64,000 nt of DNA from Dirofilaria immitis (GCA_024305405.1 JAKNDB010000105.1:744001-808000); one strand, 5' to 3'; positions 14,265-27,419 are shown, counted from the first letter of the stretch. The notes: generated from the sequence alone by a model not told the origin. Translations and numbers: made by a program.

Positions 14265-14394
14265 ATGGCGGATGAAGAGGATCCGCGTATTTGCCCTTCA
14301 GGATGACAAAGCGAAATAGTGCGCCTTCTAAGAAGAGAAGCAGTTTCTCCGAATATGATCGATTTCAAGACGATAGCAACGTTATCCGCATTTG
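14265..14394 (+). CDS. Candidate first coding exon of an unrecognised gene
   Basis: The exon starts with a good context (CAAAATGG) in a locally less A+T-rich stretch, upstream of and divergent from the PLD-like gene. The ATG frame reads MADEEDPRICPSG and then stops. One base over, a charged frame continues (MTKRNSAPSKKRSSF...) up to a possible donor GTGATA after 14394. A single missing base near 14289 would join them, the same fault as in neighbouring genes. I found no following exon, so this may be non-coding. Confidence 0.22.
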
Positions 14395-16004
14395 GTGATA
14401 TTACATTAGTGCTTGATTCGTACAACTTCTTGGCTCGTTTAACTTAGCTCACAAGGATGTGACGATGTCATTTTCATGTCTAATAATCTAATGTTTATTT
14501 AATATTCTGACACTTCAGCGACTTCCTATTTCTTATCTAAGATAATGATTTCATCCTAAGTTAGATATATTGACAATGACTGATTAGGACAGATATTTAT
14601 TACCAAAAGGTAAGAAAGTGAAAGGTGCTAAACGATCAATATTATGTATTATATATTTAACGAAGATATTGATAGATGGATAAAAAAAATTCCCCATTTA
14701 ATGATAATAAAAACTTCCATAACAATTTCCTTTGCAAACCGCCAAGTCAAAAGCATTATAAATGTTATCCAGAATTGGTTAAATCAATTTTATTTGATAC
14801 CTCATATAATTTGATACCTCTTATATAGGAAGACGAATAACTGCTCAACATACTTCGCAGAATTCCATCAGAAATTACTGAAATGATTTTTTGCAAACTC
14901 GTAAAAAAATGAAAACTCAAATGAAAAAGTAAGCCAAACGGCATGTATACTCAAGACTCCCAAGTCAAATGTTTAATGTTTAATGGATCTCAAAAACAAT
15001 CGAAAAAACAAATTTATAATCACATATATTCATTATTTCTAACAAATAAATTAACTGGACAAGTTCGAAATGAAGTGATTCATTGGATATTTTGACTGTG
15101 ACAATAACATTATTTCGAAACGATATATCGTAGATGTTGCTTTATATTGTTATAGTGATGCTAAAAAACCTCACTGAAGTTTTAGTAATTTAAAAATAAA
15201 CTACTTCAGTCATAAATATTCCAATGTCCTGCTTTGTTCAGCACTATACATTCTCAATATTTAAAAAAAAATTCTTGTAGATTAAACTTCATGTTTTATT
15301 AGAATATGATTTAAATACCAAAACAGCAAAGTTTTTTATTCATCCATTTATAACCATAACATATAAAGTCTGATTACGGCGAAATTTCACTCTCACTTTT
15401 TTATTCAATGTATTATTGTACTATCTTAATAGTAACAATCAAAATAAACCGTTGCTCGTTTTTATCCATCAGATCAACCATCATGGTTTCAAATTTCTAG
15501 TTTTCACGGTTTAAAAATAAACTTTACATTATATAGTATCCATCTAAAAAACAACGCATCATTCGATCTTACTATTTGCAGGTACCAAGTTAACGAATAA
15601 AACATTTATTTAATTTTGCTTTTATTCATTCTTCCTAATCGATTTCAGATAATACTTTAAAGCAGATATTATTTTAACTTCATAACTGCCGACTTCTCAA
15701 GTAAATTTATAAGCCCATGACTAGTTAGAACTGAACTTTCCAAGACTCCACTGGTACTCCTTTTATAACCTTATCATTCTAAATTAAAGTTCCATAATAA
15801 ATGGTTCACTTTACAGAGGAAAGATTGATATACTCAGGGATTTATGAGTTGATCGTTAAAAAACATCACACAAACATTTTTCTTTCTATAAAAATATACG
15901 ACTACATAGTTTTTGTGAAAAAAAAATGCAATTATCTGTTCTTCCCCTAGCTAATTATGAATTTTCAATGTTTTTCTAAAATCCTGGGAAAATAAATTTT
16001 TAGC

Positions 16005-16205
16005 ATGACTCATACGCGCTTTTTTTTGCTTTTAATTGGCACATTTTGTATCGAAATCAATTCTGAATTTTTATATAGTATCTTGGATTTCAAAGGCAAC
16101 AAATATCCAGCGCAATGTCATACACTTTTCCGATCGTTATTTGACATCTTTAATATCGATTATTGTCCTTTTAGCATACCGACGAATGACCTTCCCAATT
16201 ACTAA
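16005..16205 (+). CDS. Possible small secreted peptide ORF
   Basis: A 66-codon frame starts one base after an acceptor-like TTTTTAG, as a trans-spliced nematode start would. The first 20 residues look like a signal peptide (MTHTRFFLLLIGTFC). The rest resembles no family I know and has two further cysteines. In A+T-rich DNA a short hydrophobic frame can arise by chance, so this is only a candidate. Confidence 0.2.
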   Translation: MTHTRFFLLLIGTFCIEINSEFLYSILDFKGNKYPAQCHTLFRSLFDIFNIDYCPFSIPTNDLPNY

Positions 16206-18679
16206 CTCACAAATGGCAAGCAGAACAATATGCTACACATATCACCACAAGTCCTATCTTACTGTAACTGATAATATTACGACTTCTAAAAATATCGTTT
16301 AAGCTCCCTACGATTGGCTGTTAAAAAAACAGATGCAATAAATATGACACTTAAATGTCGCTGTAAACCTCAAAAAATAATATTTAATCAACAACAACTC
16401 AGTATCTTTACTGTCCTTAAATACTTTGAGGTGAAACAACATATATCCATATTAATTACAAAGATCCTTCGTTTGCACCACAATAATCACCAATTAAATT
16501 ATGAGATGAGAAAACTAACCTGCCATGTTGTCGTCATTCCACACTCTCTTTTATATTTCGACTTCCTTTGCACAACAACGGATGATCAGTTTTGATGTAT
16601 CACTGAATGCTTTTCAATTGGAACAAATAGACAAGAATACTTATACTCGGCATGTGTTAAAATAAAGTCATGTTAATTAAAACAATGCCATAACTATCAT
16701 ATCAAAAAATAGACAAAATGCGCCGCATAACAAACCAAAACGAAACATACAAAATCGATATGGTGAAAATAGAATAATATATTTAAAAATAGAAAAAGCA
16801 CAGTGACGAGATCAACAAATCCCACTTTATATCGAAATTTATAGTTCCAATCAGCAAAATTTGCGATTCCTGCTAATAGAATTATAAATCGCGAATCTCG
16901 CAAGAGGTTCGCAAAAGTATTATCGAATAAGATCGAATTCAACAGATGTTATGAATTACATGAGATTTTAAAAAACAAAAAACGAAAACTATACCAGCGC
17001 AATGGCCAAATCTATCTCGCATTAATGACAATCATCGTAACTAAGACAACCCTTGGATACGCAACACATCCATACATACTCCAACAAATAGTTTGCAAAT
17101 AAAAAGAAATTCAATCCCACATAAAATCGAAGCGAGTCGCACAAGCCGGAAAAAATCATGTCTAGAAAATTTTAAAAACATCCAATACCTATCGTTTCAC
17201 TCAGCCAATATGATTCAGAAGCTCTCTACACTGGTCTGACAAATTCTAAAAATTTTTCTCGAGGAATTCTCAACTACGAGATGCAAAGCATCTCAGACTT
17301 CCGTTTTCATTTCATTCACTTAAATATTCATCTACTTATAGCTAGATTCGCACTCGACTTACGACAGCAAATCCAACATTGCTTTTCAATTTCTAACTTT
17401 AGAACACTAGCAAGTAGAACCATTGTGCAATTTGTCCAATAATCAGACATGAAATGGCCGTCCATACGTACGTCACGTCGTTCCTCATTCCATTCTACAT
17501 CGCATATCAAATTTTTAGAGAAAATGATTTTTGAGTAATTTTGTACATAAAATCGAAACAAAATGTTCTATTCACAAAACTAAAACTTCCTTGATATTTG
17601 CTATCAAATAAATTTCCATAATTTTGACGTCAAATACGTTGCTTTCTTAATCGCTAATATAGAAGTCATTCTGTCAACAACGCTGAGTGAAGTACTTCTT
17701 GTCTTTATGAAATTATATTGAACTAGAAAATGCCAAGAGCTGGTCTAGGCTAATTGCTTCTGCAATCGAAAATTAATTGTGAATGGAAAATGATATACAC
17801 TTTAAAATGGGCCAAAAATAACAGCCAGGAAAAAATTACAATTAACAAAAAAATAAAATGAACATAACACAGTAGGAAAGAATGCCAAAACTTATTTCTT
17901 TCCTGACCACTAAATTTTCCCTACAAAATGTATTTCAACAACGAAAACAGCAGCAGGATTTAGGATACATCACTGACAAATTAGTTCCAAACAACATCAA
18001 AACACAACAATTACAAATGATATTTTATTTACAGTAAAAAATTTTAGTGAGGATATTCAAAACAATAAGGAAATTCTACAGTACATATTCTAAAGAACTG
18101 ATGAGAGAAAAAAATCTAGGAAAAATAACTGAGAAAAAAGGGAAGGTAAAGATATTATTAGAATAGACGAACATGAACGCATCTCTTAAATTACAACTGC
18201 TTTCCGCATAGAGGTAGATAAACATTCGAAAAAGGATTTTTGTTTGTAAGATGATGAATAGAGTGGCAACGACTACATAACATTTTGTGTTATGCGAATA
18301 AGAAAAAGAGCCGACTAATTCATCGTTTTTCTTTCCCCAACATGTCATGATTTTTTCTTGATCGTGTGAAGGTAAGACTAATCAAATATTCTCTTCAGGT
18401 ATATTTCATACAATCAAACATTCCATTTATCATGAATATGATTTTAAATCACAATATACTAAAAATCTACTTCCGAGATTAACAACCGTATTTATGCGAA
18501 ATCAATGCTGAATCTCCCGACGAAAATATATGGATGTAATGCTGGTAGTTAAACACTAGTATAAATTCATTGAAAAATCAAAGTACTTTTTAATTATGAA
18601 CAATATTCCATACTTTATGTCAGATACCATTGCTGTCCCTAACATGCATGGCTTTCATTTTTCAAAAATTTTTCTCAAC

Positions 18680-18764
18680 AATTTCTTTCTCAGTTTAGCA
18701 TATATTTAAAAAAATCTGGGTAAAAAATTTCTTTCTCAGTTTGACATATATTTAAGAAAAAATC
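18680..18764. repeat. 46-base imperfect tandem duplication
   Basis: The unit AATTTCTTTCTCAGTTTRRC... occurs at 18680 and 18726 with small differences in the tail. Confidence 0.8.
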
Positions 18765-19467
18765 TAAAGAAAAACACGAAAACATTTTGTAAAAGAACTA
18801 TCTACTATTTTCATTTAAGATAGCAATAATAACCTAAGGATAACTAATAAACAGGACCAGACGCTTCTTTGTAATCAGCTAGTTTACTTTACTTAGTCTT
18901 CATTGATAGTGAAGAAAACCAAAACCGCTTGAATTCAGCAAAACTTAGCCATATGAGAAGAGAATGCCAAGAGAAAACTGAACTGAAAAAAACTTTCCAG
19001 AACAGAACATTAGGCCTAACAATGATCACATCTTCCCAAGAGGGCAACAGTGGAATCATTTCTGCAGTTATAATAGATTTAAAAGTGAAGCAATGAGTTT
19101 AAAGGTTGAAGCTTACAAAACATCACTGGAAATTATGGCGTTATATTCTTTACGCTCTTCCAGTTACTGAAAATTGGAAACAAGAAAAAAAAATTCATGG
19201 TGAACCTATACATAAAATGAAAACATTTGCAAAATAGAATTGACCTGTAACAAATTCAACAACGTCATGCAATCGCATAAAAATGATAATGGTAATCAAC
19301 TTATCAACTTCTCTTCATTCATTCATTACCTCCTGAAATAACTTGAGCCTTTTAGAAATAGCAATTCCTTTCCTCTGCACCATAATGAAATAGTAATCCT
19401 CATAAATCAAACCTTAGTCTTAATTATTGAAAATATTATTAACTATAAAAACACACGTATGAAAATA

Positions 19468-21201
19468 TTACTGCTTAGTGTATTTTAGCTGCTTGAGCAC
19501 GACCACGTTTTTAGAAGGCGTCTTAGGCGAATGTGCTTCGGCAGCATAAGCGGCAGCGCGTCGCTTCGAAGGAGCAGGTTTATAAGATTCCTCACCAGAA
19601 CCAGTGGAACCACCGGCATCATTGTCCGACAAATCCATCTCCTCGTCGTCATCATCGCTCTCTTCTTTATTACTCTTTCTTCCTATACAAATTCGACTAT
19701 TAATAAAAAAATGAGGTTAATTATCGAGATATTTCTTGAATGGTGATTATCTTCTGCAAAAATATCCTGTGTTAATCGGATTCGGAATTTTTATTGTATC
19801 AGCATTAAAATTTTTTAGACAAAATAAAAAACCAAACCGAAACATCGAGATGGTCTTCCCGACCTCTACCTCGCCCTCGGCCTCGTGAGCCACTACTTCC
19901 TGCGCGCTTCCGTTTTTGTGCGTGCCGTATTCAGAATCGCTATCCTCTCCATCATCGCTATCAACTGCTGTTCGTTTACGTCCACCAGAACGTCCACCTC
20001 GACCTCGACCACGGCCCCTTCCACGACTTCGGCTGACTTTCTGTTGGAGCTGAAACTGCAAAAATTTTGTACTTGGATTATTAGTGGAGAATAGATAAAA
20101 TTAACTAGTGTTTTAAAAAATTAACTGACTAAAGAAGGATCAAATCTTTTCGATAATTTCATCTCAAACTATCAGAAGATATCCTTTTTAATGGATGCAG
20201 AGAATTCTGATGAATAATTAAAAAGACAAAAATGGTGGTATTTTTATTACAGAATATACAAAAGAACTTTGTAGCAAGAGAAACTCTAGAGCAAATGAAA
20301 ATTAATGTTAGAAAATTACAAAAATTTCGTAGAAATTTTTAGCAAAACACCTCATTTTCTAAATCTTCCTGCTCAGCAACTACAGTTGCTACATCTGGAT
20401 GAGCATAATCCACATTTGACCGTGTCGAACGACGAGGACGACCAGATACCAATGATTCTGGCTGCGGATGTTCCGCAGCAGCTTCCTAAATCTTATAGTT
20501 AGAAAATTAAAAATTGATTCATAACAAATTTATCGATTATGGCTATCTGCAATGAACAATTTTAATGAAACATTTATAAACTGCTTTAACAATTCGAACT
20601 GCATTAAATCACTAACTGTTCAAAAAAAAATTTAAGCATTTCAAACATTGCAGTGTTTAAATTAGTCTCTTAGCTGATGAGTTTCATTCCCTAAACAATT
20701 AAGTTTTGACGTACATTATGAAGTTTAGCTACTGCCCGCGTCGTATCACGTCCTTTCCTTCCACGTCCTCGTCCTCGAGCACCACTAGTCGGTTCATTTT
20801 CGGTGACAACTGCAGCCGCATGTTTTTCATCCGTTTCTTCTTTTGGACTTGGGGTGCATCTGCGTCTTGCACCATCCATTTGGGTAATACACGTTTAGCA
20901 CTTCCCTGAAAATTTTCAATACTTGTCGAATAAAATATTTGTTGTAACATTTCTCGAATAAGATAAGATATAACAAACACAGTACATTCCAAAAAAATCG
21001 CTAGCCTACTTACTTCTTCTTTTTTATCAGTGGTATCAATTGCCTTATCTTCTGCTTTGTCTGAAACATGTATGTCTTCCATTTTTTTTTTCTGCGCTTC
21101 TTCTCCGCCTTCTTCAGCATCCGTTTTGTCACCATCTTCATCATCATCATCATCATCGTCATCATCATCATTATCATCATCACCATCACCATTACCATCA
21201 C

Positions 21202-21266
<65 letters not shown>

Positions 21267-22575
21267 CCATTATTACCATCATCATCATCATCATCATCAT
21301 CAATATCATCATCAACATCATCAATCTTTGAACCATGAACTTCTTTAATGGAATCATTTTTGACCTCACTCGACTCCTTAATATCATCTTCTTCCGAATT
21401 ACTCTTTGTATCGGTGTCCATGTGCAGTTCATCTGGAGCAGCACTGCTCTACAAAAATGGATGTTTCAAAATGAAATTATTTCGAACTAAAAGAAGCAGG
21501 AAGATCAAGGAACCAGGAGCTTGGAGCTGTCATAACATAAGAGAAAATAATTTATACCCAATTACCCGAAAAGAAATTATATTAAAAAAAAAAGCGACAC
21601 GGTTTTTCTGAAAGAAAAAAATTTCCTAACAGTCAAAATTTTGAAATTCTACAATATAAGAAAAAGCAACCACAGGAAGAATGACCTTAACGAAAGAACA
21701 TTGCTGATGTCTTTAAAGCATAATTTAATTACTTTCTGGTATTCCCTAAATTTATTGATCTACTACAGCAATAAAGAAAATATAAATAAACAGCTCCAAA
21801 ATTGCACAAAGCTTCTAAATTATAATTAATTACATATTTAAGTACAACCGTAATGAAGGGAATCTGCAAATAAAAGTGTAGTGATTTTTCCAATACCAAT
21901 AATATATATAAAACGATTCCGCTTTAACTTACTGGTGGAGGAGATGAGCCAGCTGAAGCCGCAACGCTGTCATGTTTTTCTGATTCAAGTGCTTCACTTG
22001 TATTTTCACTTGACCCTTCTTTCAGCTGAAATTAATCATTTAAGATATATACTGCTTTACACCTACACTGCTTAATTATTTTAACAATTTACATACGATC
22101 AGTCATGCGTGCGTGTCTCGTTCACTGGAACTTAGAATAGTTTAAGACATCAATTACCATATTTTTTTTTGCCGCTATGATAAATTTTGTTTTTATATCC
22201 TGAATTCTTCATCCTATTGGTTATTTTTATTTCTAAGTCATTATAGTTTTCATAAGTGATATTTAAAATAATTGCTGACTAAAACGAACCTCAATTCTCT
22301 GGTCTTCAGTGACATCCTTACATGCTTCCTCATCACCTATATTTTCTGCAAGCTCCTCAGTCCTTTGTCCCGAAGAAGCCTAAATCAGATGAAATATATA
22401 TCTTTATATCTTAAATCATATTTTTATTACAGATCAGTTGCAAATACCGTATCTAAAGTCCGTATAAGAAAGATAAAATAAACAAACTCTTATTAACCTC
22501 AGAAATGGCATGCAGATTATCCCCATGTTCACTATTCAAAATTTGTGAACATCCTCCTTTCTGCTTCTGATCCAT
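19468..22575 (-). CDS. Acidic AT-hook nuclear protein with a Ku-binding-like motif
   Basis: Exons in coding order: 22498-22575 (ATG at 22575), 22290-22379, 21933-22025, 21014-21448, 20715-20905, 20351-20485, 19864-20055, 19468-19682; about 477 residues. The first three exons are Ser/Glu-rich. Exon 4 holds a very long Asp run. Exon 5 opens with KRVLPKWM and continues into RGRGRGRKGR. Exon 6 has the AT hook GRPRRSTR, exon 7 an RGRGRGRGGR block and exon 8 an acidic stretch. This composition suggests a DNA- and histone-binding chromatin protein; I do not recognise the orthologue. Exons 5 and 7 are each one base short for their phases (T5 on + at 20823-20827 and 19913-19917). A third A5 at 19508-19512 decides between the C-termini KNVVVLKQ and KKRGRAQAAK; the basic one looks more natural. 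Confidence 0.75.
21134..21327. repeat. ATC/GAT trinucleotide microsatellite encoding an Asp tract
   Basis: A nearly pure (ATC)n run on the + strand, interrupted by single changes such as GTC, ACC and TTA. On the - strand it lies inside exon 4 of the acidic AT-hook gene and reads mostly Asp, with a few Asn and Gly. The interruptions keep the frame and mostly keep acidic residues. Confidence 0.93.
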
Positions 22576-22618
22576 GGTTTTTCACCGTTTGTAACCGTAT
22601 CAATTATTACTGTACTTG

Positions 22619-22620
22619 CT
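22619..22620 (-). promoter_or_regulatory. Candidate trans-splice acceptor of the AT-hook gene
   Basis: The sequence CACTTTTAG lies 44 bases before the ATG at 22575. An in-frame TGA six bases upstream of the ATG rules out a longer reading frame. An acceptor with no matching upstream coding exon fits a spliced-leader addition site. Confidence 0.3.
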
Positions 22621-22779
22621 AAAAGTGAGTAGGTAACTGTATTGCAGTTATTACACCTATTTCATAAATCGTCAGAAATAACCTTTTCGGCTAATTTTCA
22701 AAAATAATGTCTTTTCAGTATAAGTTTAATATTGGAGACGGTAGCAAAAGAATTCACCCAAAAATACCATGTGAAAAGC

Positions 22780-22870
22780 CCACAGTTTGTGGGTCACCAT
22801 GTGAATGATCTGCGGATTTATCACTATTTTCCGGGAAACTTTCTGAGGCTTCAGCGTCCATTGACGACAT
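22780..22870 (-). CDS. Candidate alternative first exon upstream of the AT-hook gene
   Basis: From ATG at 22870 the - strand reads an acidic, Ser-rich peptide (MSSMDAEASESFPENSDKSA...) similar in flavour to the N-terminus of the downstream AT-hook protein. Possible donors (GTGACC, GTATTT) leave phase 1, which does not match the phase-0 starts of the known exons. It may be an alternative first exon affected by an indel, or chance. Confidence 0.22.
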
Positions 22871-25211
22871 TGAATTTAAAAATCACAACCGTTTCTTTAT
22901 TTGAATCAACTCCGCTCGATATTACTAAAAATACTAAACAAAAAAGGTCTGAAAATATTTACCACACAAGTTTTTCAATTTTTATTTCAAGATTTCTTCT
23001 GTTTGCGATATAAAACTGAAAACCAAGTTATCTCTAAAATTTATAATTATGTATATCAGAGAATTTATAAAACTAAAAAATAAAGTAATATATGAGATGA
23101 GATATTTCATGCAAAAATAACAAAATATTAAATAATGATGCCCGACAGGAAGAAAAAAGACGAACAATATTAATTCTTTATTGGTCACAAGATCTATGAG
23201 GACAATTTTCAAAGCAGAAGTATCACTTCATCGAATGAAGATTGCCCTGATCTTATTGAAACAATTACCAATTGGAATTTTATAAAATTCTATTCACAAT
23301 AATTATCATCGCATCATTAAAATTATTATAATTACTACTGTCAAAGGAAAGAATAAAAAGTATAGAACAGTTAACTGTTGAATAAGAAGATAACGTAAGG
23401 ACACCAATGTAAGAAATTTCTTTACAGAATTTAAAATAAAAATAAAGAACCTCTGGTTCTTTGTTGCATAACAGTGCAGACATCATCCAAGATAATGAGA
23501 TGCATGACTTAGAGGATCAATAATTGATGATGACAGTGAGGATAGAAAACTCATAGTGATAAAAAGGCTAACACATTTCGGACGAATGATGGCAATAACG
23601 ATAAATTGTCGTAGCTTTAGCAAAAACAAGAGAACTCGGAACCGTATATTTCAAAATTTAATCCAGCTCTTTTTTTGGATTCATTAATTCGACTTATACA
23701 ACAATTATGTTTGATGAATACTGAACAAATATTAATTCCAAGATGTCTCGGTAAACAAAACCATCACATATGACGAAATTTCTATTGCCTATTAGAGTTA
23801 TGACATAACAAGAAAAAATGAAAATTCAACTGAGGAAAATATATATATGTATTACTTATTTATAACGATTCACGTCAGTTAATTTGGGAACGATATCTGC
23901 AGCATAGGAAGCGTTTAAAATTCAAACAAAAGTTAATGGATGTATCCGCAACGGATTACGGCTTGTCTTAAAGCACTAATTTCAAACACTATAACAGAAA
24001 AAACAGACGAGATTATCGAGACAAAAATATCTGCGGTGAAGAAGTGGTGCGAAGGAGAATAAAAATCGATATACAGTTAAAAGGTCAATTACGAGGACAA
24101 CACTACAATTTCAAAAAGATTCAAAACAGATGAAAAAGATCTCGGAACTGAAGAATATTGCTATTATTTTCAAAAAGAAAGTTCAGAAGAACTCCGAATA
24201 ACCAAAGATCTCGTACACATTAGTGGAAAGTGCAAATTTGTTGTCAATAATCGTGCAAACAAGCTACAGGCAATGAGAGGACGGAAGAGAGCAAGAGAGG
24301 TAAAAAAACTATGAAGAAGTGGATGATAGCAGTAGAAATGAGGGACTTTCTGAAATATTCTCATACAAAAGTAGCATGCCACTACCAGTTAAAATGAAGA
24401 CCTGTAGTTTATACAGTTTAATGTAATAAAATTTGTCCAAAAATTACTGCTCCTTTCTTCCCGAATTAATTCATCATTTCTAGCTTAATTAACAACTCTC
24501 TTTTTAAAAGCTTATACATGTCTTATGGCAATTATATATCTCCTTCAGGAAAGATTAAATAATTTGAATTGCGCACACTGTATGTCATCGACACAATACC
24601 CATCGTGGTTTTAACATATGATAAGATAACTATTAGTAAGAAAATTTGATTACGATTCAGGAATGGAAGCATAACTATAGTTGGATTAAAGCCCAACAAC
24701 AAGGTGAAGAGTTGTATTAGATAAGATGAAATAATTCTTAAATCTAAGACACGCAGTAAGAATTAATTTAACAAACAAATAGAATTACATTGAAAATAAA
24801 GCGCAAAATGTCAATAACATATATAACTTCAACTTTACGCCATCGATATGCTCCAGGCGATAAGAAAAAAACCAATGAACTTCCCAACCTCGCCGAAGAC
24901 ATTCCTCAAATCTCGCCCAATTAACTACTTATCAGCTCATCTCACATGTCCTATTGCACCGTAGAATGCACCCATCCCACAACGATACTCTGACCGCACT
25001 ACGTACGCTCGCAAGCCATTTCAAAATAAGAAAAAAAGACGCGGGAATTTGAATATCACAACAATTGTAGCATAATGGAAATCTCGTTTTACATGGGGCC
25101 GCCTTCTCTGAAGAGTTAAACGATTAAAAGTACTGACTGCATTGTTGTATTTCTGGGATTCGCCAAAGCTGTGCGGCGCTGTTCTCTTTCATCTCATTTT
25201 TGGTGTATTTT
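22871..25211. other. Divergent intergenic region, AT-hook gene and CNPPD1-like gene
   Basis: Mostly A+T-rich with nothing recognisable. From about 24830 to 25200 the sequence is less A+T-rich and contains GACGCGGGAATTT, which resembles an E2F-type site (TTCCCGCG on the other strand). This part probably acts as the promoter of the + strand gene. Confidence 0.4.
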
Positions 25212-27419
25212 ATGTCATCAATGTCTCTTTCGTTCAAAAGGTTACAGCATCGCTTGCGAAGATCGCTTTGTTATGGAAGTCATCGGATGAAATCGTTGCC
25301 GCTCCCACTTTCCGTAAGTATTCAGGCTGAAATTTCACTTTAATGAAGTTCCGAGAATTATTTGTCAAAAATTCCATGGGGAAAGGTCTGTCGAATATGG
25401 AATATGTGTGTGTGCGTGTGTGTGTGTGTGTTTTTTTTAAATCACTGGCAAAGATATGAAATTAAAAATAATGTGCTGTGAACTAGATAATTGCGAATAG
25501 AAATTTAAAAGTCTAGCAGACACATTAGCTTGATTTTGTACTTATTTGTCTAATATTATTTTCTTTAAAATTACTCACTGTTACGTTGGAAAACACTTTA
25601 TCTCTTTTAAACTGTTTTAGAACTTGCAATGGATTATTTCGATAGACACTGTCCGTATGATTATATAAGCATGGATTCAGCAACCTCATTGTCATGGTAA
25701 ATGTCTCTATAAATTTTATTTAAAGTTTCGGTGTGAATTAATTTAGGATTCTAAATTGATTTACAAAATCTTATCAGAAATAAAAAATACCAGAATGATA
25801 CTAAATTTATTACTAACGTTGTCACAAAAGATATTCTGAAACATTAATCCTATTTGTTGTTTCTTTTGTTATTCAGAACAAGGATTACTTAGATAAATAA
25901 ATAAGTCTCAACCAATCAATTTCTGCAATATTGTCAGGGTTGTTTTTCTTTTGCTTACGGACAGCAGATTCATTCATTTTAATTTTGAAATTTGTAAAAA
26001 TCTATCTGCAGTCATGGATACGTGGATGCATGTACATTTTTAGTAGCTATGGTATATCTTGATCGTATACGAACTATTGATAAAACTTATTTTGAATCTT
26101 CTGATCCAGTTGAATTGTATCTTTCCGTGCTCATAATTGCAAGCAAATACCTTTATGTAAATGGTTTTACAAATCTTTGTTTTTTTTCATTTTTTAAATC
26201 ACTAATTTTCAATTTTCTGTGTTAAATAACGGTAAAGTATTTTTTCAAGCTGGTACATTTTATCTTGGAACATATTTATTTTCACTTTGATTCGATCAGT
26301 TTATTCTTTTATTCGTTAGTAAGAGACCACATTTAATATTTGCTTATGCTGCATAAATTACAGTTACACAATTATGTTCAACACAGACAACTTTTTAGGA
26401 CGTTGGACAGCAGGAATTCATTTACAATGATAAGTGGGCTTCTTTAGCTAGTATTTCGTTGAAGCAGGTTAATGAAATGGAACTTAGCGCTCTGGATGCT
26501 ATAGTATGCTTTCTCAATATGAAAGAAAACTACGAGTAATTACATATTTTCAGGACTTTCAGAAAACTTCCGGAAATTTTCTAGTTTATGTTTCGAATCT
26601 GATAATTTGAAAAATACTCCGATAGCTATTTAAATTTCTTTTATAGAAAAGAAATTTTAAATTATGAAACATAAATGTTAATGTAAGTTCCGACTTTAGT
26701 GGAATTTTTGTGCATAAAACAGTTTTATCTGTCACCTGTTTAGCACTGGAACACTAATGTAAGTCATGTGGAATTTATACGTATGTTGGAGGAAGTGGAG
26801 ACGTGGATAGCAAGGGATAATATGAAAAAACGCGGATTTTGTACGTATAATGAAACGGCTGTGCTCCTATCAAGGATCAGTCTCATATCTGATTGTGTGA
26901 AACCCTTAATGATATCACTTGCTGTACTTACTTTTGTTTACTCTATTACAATTGTTTCATTTCTTGTGTTTCCGCAAATTCCAATTTCAGTAAGCATGCA
27001 ACGTGAGTTCAAGAAGTTTCCATATTTTCTATGTTATTAAGTTTTACTAGTTCACATCATTAGCCTTATTGAAATTTTTTTGAGTTTATATATTATAACC
27101 GTTTACATAAGGAAGCATTTTCTTGCAAAATACAGTGGCATTCGTGATGTGGTTTGAAATATACAGTATAACAATTTAAAATAAATAGGGAAGGAAAGTT
27201 AAGATCAATACTATAATTCTGAATTTATTTTCCACATATATCAAGAAATTATTAAAGGTTATCGATTTAGGTTCAAACAATTTGATAAAAGGCGATGGAT
27301 ATGTGCTATTATTCGCTTCTCTTGCTGATAACGTGACAGAGCAACGAACTGTTTCTTCTTACGACAATTTTTACGGATGTTACGCATCCCATTTTCAGCG
27401 TTTTTTCGAGCCTTATTAA
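25212..27419 (+). CDS. CNPPD1-like protein (cyclin/PHO80-fold membrane protein)
   Basis: Exons: 25212-25313, 25621-25696, 26012-26156, 26399-26503, 26744-27002, 27271-27419; about 278 residues. Conserved blocks include RLRRSLCYG near the start, TFLVAMVYLDRIR, LIIASKYLY and the WIARDN-to-C-terminal region, the cyclin-box-like arrangement of CNPPD1. Exon 5 carries a hydrophobic segment (SLAVLTFVYSITIVSFLV), matching the membrane segment after the cyclin fold in the family. The last exon joins in phase and ends at TAA 27417-27419. Exon 1 is one base short: the ATG frame gives RLRRSLCYG, but SSDEIVAAPTF, needed to join exon 2, is in the next frame; the gap lies about 25274-25282. The function of the family is poorly known. 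Confidence 0.82.
25405..25431. repeat. GT dinucleotide microsatellite
   Basis: A (TG)n run with one TGCG interruption in the first intron of the CNPPD1-like gene, followed directly by a T8 run. Confidence 0.9.

Larger units (their letters stand above)
14395..19467. other. Gene-poor 5 kb stretch
   Basis: No recognisable protein family, RNA gene or transposon seen. Apart from the candidates listed separately it holds A+T-rich sequence with short random-looking open frames. It also includes the 3' flank of the acidic AT-hook gene that ends at 19468. Confidence 0.5.

Noticed and set aside
21010..21444. Long poly-Met, poly-Ser, poly-His and poly-Ile open frames
   Set aside because: They are the other reading frames of the GAT/ATC microsatellite inside the acidic exon of the - strand gene.
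24170..24382. Cys/Phe-rich - strand open frame
   Set aside because: Composition typical of a chance frame in A+T-rich DNA, with no start context, partner exon or similarity.
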